A DNA stretch of 64,000 bases from Nectonema munidae (taxonomy: Eukaryota; Nematomorpha; Nectonematoida; Nectonematidae). The stretch spans positions 1,175,001 through 1,239,000 of the forward strand of contig JAUIRK010000919.1 in assembly GCA_030549495.1 (NCBI GenBank). Reading direction: 5' to 3'. Of the stretch, positions 60,985 through 64,000 are shown one piece after another (the stretch's first letter is position 1; each line of letters opens with the position of its first letter). A program made the position numbers and the translations under genes. The notes under the pieces are model-generated. The model was given only the letters and a program-made list of their open reading frames with translations. It was not told the origin of the DNA and made no database searches.

Positions 60985-61340
60985 AAAAAATTTGAGAAAA
61001 ACTATATCTTTACATATTAATGTCTAACTCTAACTGTTTGGAAATTTTTAGATCACTTTTTTAGTCAATTGATGATTAAAATATTAACTAATAATATAAA
61101 GGTTTAAAGATTTTTACTTCACAATGGAAAATCTTCTTTTTCAGGGTCAAGACATTTTTTTGAGAATAGTTATACTTCACCTATTGGTATCTGTCATAGT
61201 TATGGTAACTCTAAATGTTTGAAAATTTTAGATCACTTTTTTAGTCAATTGATGTTTGAAATATTAACTAATCAGATAAAGGTTTAAAGATTTTTGATTC
61301 ATAATGGGAGCTTCTTCTTCACGTTCAAGATGTTTTTTGA
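60985..61340. repeat. Diverged 180-bp tandem pair
   Basis: gatcacttttttagtcaatt occurs at 61051 and 61231, exactly 180 bp apart. The surrounding words (atattaacta, ataaaggtttaaagattttt, cttcttttt or cttcttcttc) follow in the same order in each unit. Confidence 0.75.
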
Positions 61341-61599
61341 AAATCTCAATAGTAGATTTTTACACCATCTACTAGTTCATTGGAAACGGAATATCTTCGG
61401 TATAGACAAGTTACATACTTGTTTCTTAAAACTATATAGCTCCTGAAAGAATTATCGAGGATATAAAAGCACTTTATTAAAAGTTTTACTATTTCATTTT
61501 TCTTATGATCACGTGTTCTCATTTCAATGTCCTTCAGTTCCCTTACTTCTCGCATACTTAAATTTTTGTACTATAATAAATAACGATTGTGAGAACAAA

Positions 61600-62723
61600 C
61601 GTAACAAATGATTTTTGGAAAAAAATTTTTTTTGCCAATTCGATTGGTACTTTCACCCATTTTTACACTGTAATGACCAAAAGGAATGGAAAAAATGGAC
61701 GATATTGTATTAAAAAATTATTTTAAATTTGAGGGATATTTTTAGCAAGAATTTTATCCTCAATCAAAATTTTAATAGTGATTTTCAATCAAAAGTGAAT
61801 ATTTTGATTTGAGTTTTTTGAGAAAATAGAGTTTATTTCAGAATTTGTTTTTCCAAAATGTTAAATTAATAATTCCAACATTCCTGCAACCTAATTCGGA
61901 AAACTAAGTCCCTAAATGAAGGGAGCATCGCTATAAAAAAATTAAGAAAATAAAATCCGCATGTTCGATTTATTTAAAAAATATTTATAAGTGTATAAAT
62001 GTTTTTGGAGACAAGCAAATTTGATTGAGATTTTGATACATTTTCGAAAACGGAGTCGAGAAATGAAGTCAGCATGGTCGATTTGGTATAAAAAAATATT
62101 TTATTTAAAATTCGTATAATATTCCTGGAGAAAAATTTGAGATGTAACCCGCAAATTTGATACTTTTAGAGATTTTGACACCCAAATTGCAAAAATTGAG
62201 TACGGAAATGAAATCCGTATGATTGATTTAGTATAAAAATATATATTTATTTTAAATTTGAATAACATTTTTGGACACAATTTTCAGGCGAAAATCGCAA
62301 ATTTGATTGACACTTTCATAAATTTTCACACACTTATAGTGAACAAGTGGAGAAATGAAATCAGCATGGTCTATTTGGTATAAAAAATTAATTTTATTTA
62401 AAATTTTAATGAATGTTTTCGTAAGTAATTTTACCATCAATCAAATTTTTGATTGACATTTACTACAAAGTTGAAATGTTTATTGGAAAAATATGTATAT
62501 ATAAGTGTTATGTGTTCCAATATATATATGATTAAAAATTTTCAAGAGTGTATCTAATATAAACACTAAGTTATAAGTTAATATAAAAATTTAGGTGAAA
62601 AAAATGTACATTTGATATTGATTGATAGTTTTTGACATGAGAGGGTCATTCAACTACCATGAAAATGGTATCAAAAGATGCAGCTAACGATTTTAGAAAA
62701 GGTCAAAAAGTTTGAGGGCATAT
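61600..62723 (+). repeat. Repeat block C: ~145-bp units with conserved tail
   Basis: Same orientation as block A. Core words near 61906, 62053, 62198 and 62347 (aactaagtccctaaatgaa, gagtcgagaaatgaagtcag, gagtacggaaatgaaatc, gtggagaaatgaaatcagc) are followed by catggtcgatttggtataaa variants. The tail tttgacatgagagggtcatt, then gcagctaacgattttagaaa and ttgagggcatat matches block A at about 85-90% by eye. Confidence 0.85.
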
Positions 62724-62914
62724 AATTTAGTCAATTTTGTAGAATATAAATGTTAGTTGAAGATTTTAGTTGTCAGTGATAGGGTTAAAGCAGGGAATAT
62801 GATGAGGCCCTTTATGCCAAAATTGAATACCTCTGCCGTAGAATAGGGGTTTCGCCAAAGACCTCTTTCGCTCAAAAGTAATTTTAGCGCGAAGCGGATT
62901 AAGAAAAGAGGCAC

Positions 62915-63079
62915 CTTAAGCATGAGTAGTACGGTGTTGAAGGTGATGAGGGTTATGATCAAGTACTCAAACCAGGAGGAAACGACAATCTTCCAGACCT
63001 TGTACTTGAAGGAGTCTTTGTGTGTCGGTATGTACATTCTAATGGGCTTGGCGTTGATTGCAAAGTCTATGCACTGTTT
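62915..63079 (-). CDS. Cav2 exon, domain III-IV linker and IVS1
   Basis: After aacgaaagttcgtttttag-type acceptor (gtttttag) two bases complete a Lys codon. It then reads QCIDFAINAKPIRMYIPTHK, DSFKYKVWKIVVSSWFEYLI and ITLITFNTVLLMLK, ending phase 0 at gtgcctct. C-I-x-F-A-x-x-A-K-P-x-R-x-Y-I-P is the end of the III-IV linker and F-E-Y ... N-T-V-x-L-M-x-K is the S1 helix of domain IV. The frame running on to 62753 is intron. Confidence 0.96.
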
Positions 63080-64000
63080 CTAAAAACGAAAGATACCAAG
63101 CCACGCTACTCGATTTCACGATTCGCATCCAACCGATGTCTGCTCTCTGCCCTATTCACTCACTATTTTTATCTGCTTTCTTTCATAATAAATTTTTTAA
63201 AATGAGAAGAACAACGGTTGGGCATACAAAAGTGCACAGAAGTGTTTTTCATCTTATGCATAGGAAAGAAGTATTTTCAGGGCAGTGGAGTGTGAGCTAT
63301 CAACATCTGTGGCGAAGTCAGAGCTATCATCATTTGAACGTACAAATCGCAGGTGAAACTGGAGCTGGCCAAGTGAAAAATATATTGGCTCCAACTCATA
63401 ATGTGCAAAAAGAATGACCCCTGCGGCATTTCCTTTTACAAATAAGTAAACAAAAAGTATATGAGTAAAGAGATTGTTTTCTGCGTATTTTGAAGCTTTC
63501 AATAAATTTTTGCTTAAAAATTCTTTTTTTGAAACATCAGCTATATTATTACTTTTATATATTTTTTACTTTTCAAAATTTCTCATTTCCTTCAAAAAAT
63601 AAATTCTAAAAGTTTTAGTTGCATCCAGAAGAAAAAGAAGAAGAAACATTTATTTGAAGTTATATGTAAAATAAAATAAATAAATGAATCCAGAATTTCA
63701 TTGGTTAAAGCCATTCCTTTTCTCATTTATATTTAAATTATTTATCAGTCTTTTTCTATAAATTTTATTTGGGATGTATAATTTTATAATTATAAAAAGG
63801 AACTCAATAATTCACATATAATAAGAAATTATTGTTTATTTTTGTCTTTATCTATAAAATGTATTTTATAAAGGTTATGATGTGAATTTGAATGTTCACT
63901 TCATTGTCGCTTTTTCAATAATACCCAAAACTTATATAACGAGCATATATTTTGAGAGTCATTCACGTTACATCATTTTTTGCTTTTAGTTCAATGGAGA
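63080..64000 (-). other. Cav2 intron upstream of IVS1 exon; no further exon seen
   Basis: The domain III exons expected upstream are not in this stretch and must lie beyond the window. Near 63625-63690 the minus strand ends aaataaatgtttcttcttct, which resembles a LINE 3' end. The plus-strand frames at 63020-63417 are shadows or chance. Confidence 0.5.

Noticed and set aside
63625-63690. Minus-strand LINE 3' end (aaataaatgtttcttcttct)
   Set aside because: Only a short low-complexity tail resembles the LINE end at 27412; no coding remnant is attached.

Overview
The window is nuclear DNA from an AT-rich invertebrate animal. Coding sequence is split into GT-AG exons by introns that are either tiny (66-77 bp) or several kilobases long, and the introns are packed with decayed transposons (hAT, piggyBac, Tigger/pogo, a LINE, fold-back MITEs). 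I cannot name the species; nothing here fixes the phylum.

Two conserved host genes lie tail to tail. On the + strand, two exons (1594-1864 and 8715-9011) encode most of NUDT21/CFIm25, the Nudix-fold subunit of pre-mRNA cleavage factor I. Its N-terminal exon was not found and is probably upstream of the window. On the - strand, from about 63.1 kb down to 16.45 kb, runs the 3' half of a neuronal-type voltage-gated calcium channel alpha-1 subunit, Cav2 (cacophony/UNC-2/CACNA1A-B type). Reading right to left, the exons encode IVS1 (62915-63079), IVS2 (52129-52239), IVS3 (51979-52062), IVS4 (45317-45454), IVS5 (45174-45239), the domain IV pore (38666-38757), post-pore to S6 (37399-37549), S6 end to proximal C-terminus (34137-34264), the EF-hand/pre-IQ region (28946-29042, 27439-27544, 21986-22090), a candidate 28-bp IQ microexon (20277-20304), a candidate following exon (19403-19511), and a 236-residue terminal exon (16452-17162) that ends in N-W-C like the PDZ ligand of Cav2 channels. 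The splice phases agree across every junction that could be tested. About 15 residues before the IQ core are not accounted for.

The rest is mobile DNA. Elements with both ends defined are: a non-autonomous hAT (2699-5437, perfect 8-bp target duplication), two transposase-bearing hATs (45627-49868, 8/8 duplication; 56601-59853, 7/8), a Tigger/pogo element (31022-34010, TA duplication) that carries a reverse transcriptase-RNase H fragment in place of its N-terminal coding region, and an unassigned DNA transposon with TAGGGTATG-type termini (41734-44453). A LINE (about 23.7-27.4 kb) and piggyBac, hAT and LINE remnants are also present.

The least familiar material is two groups of repeats. One is a set of fold-back elements, each built from its own short word repeated in both arms and bounded by 8-9 bp duplications (3375-3716, 4629-5193, 19882-20194, and probably 48920-49193). 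The other is a dispersed element with internal repeats of about 145 bp and a conserved tail, present three times (7550-8472, 50152-50890 inverted, 61600-62723). A nearly perfect 572-bp tandem duplication lies just beyond the Cav2 stop codon and includes its likely polyadenylation signal. I saw no CRISPR array, rRNA or tRNA gene, and no self-contained new multi-gene system.
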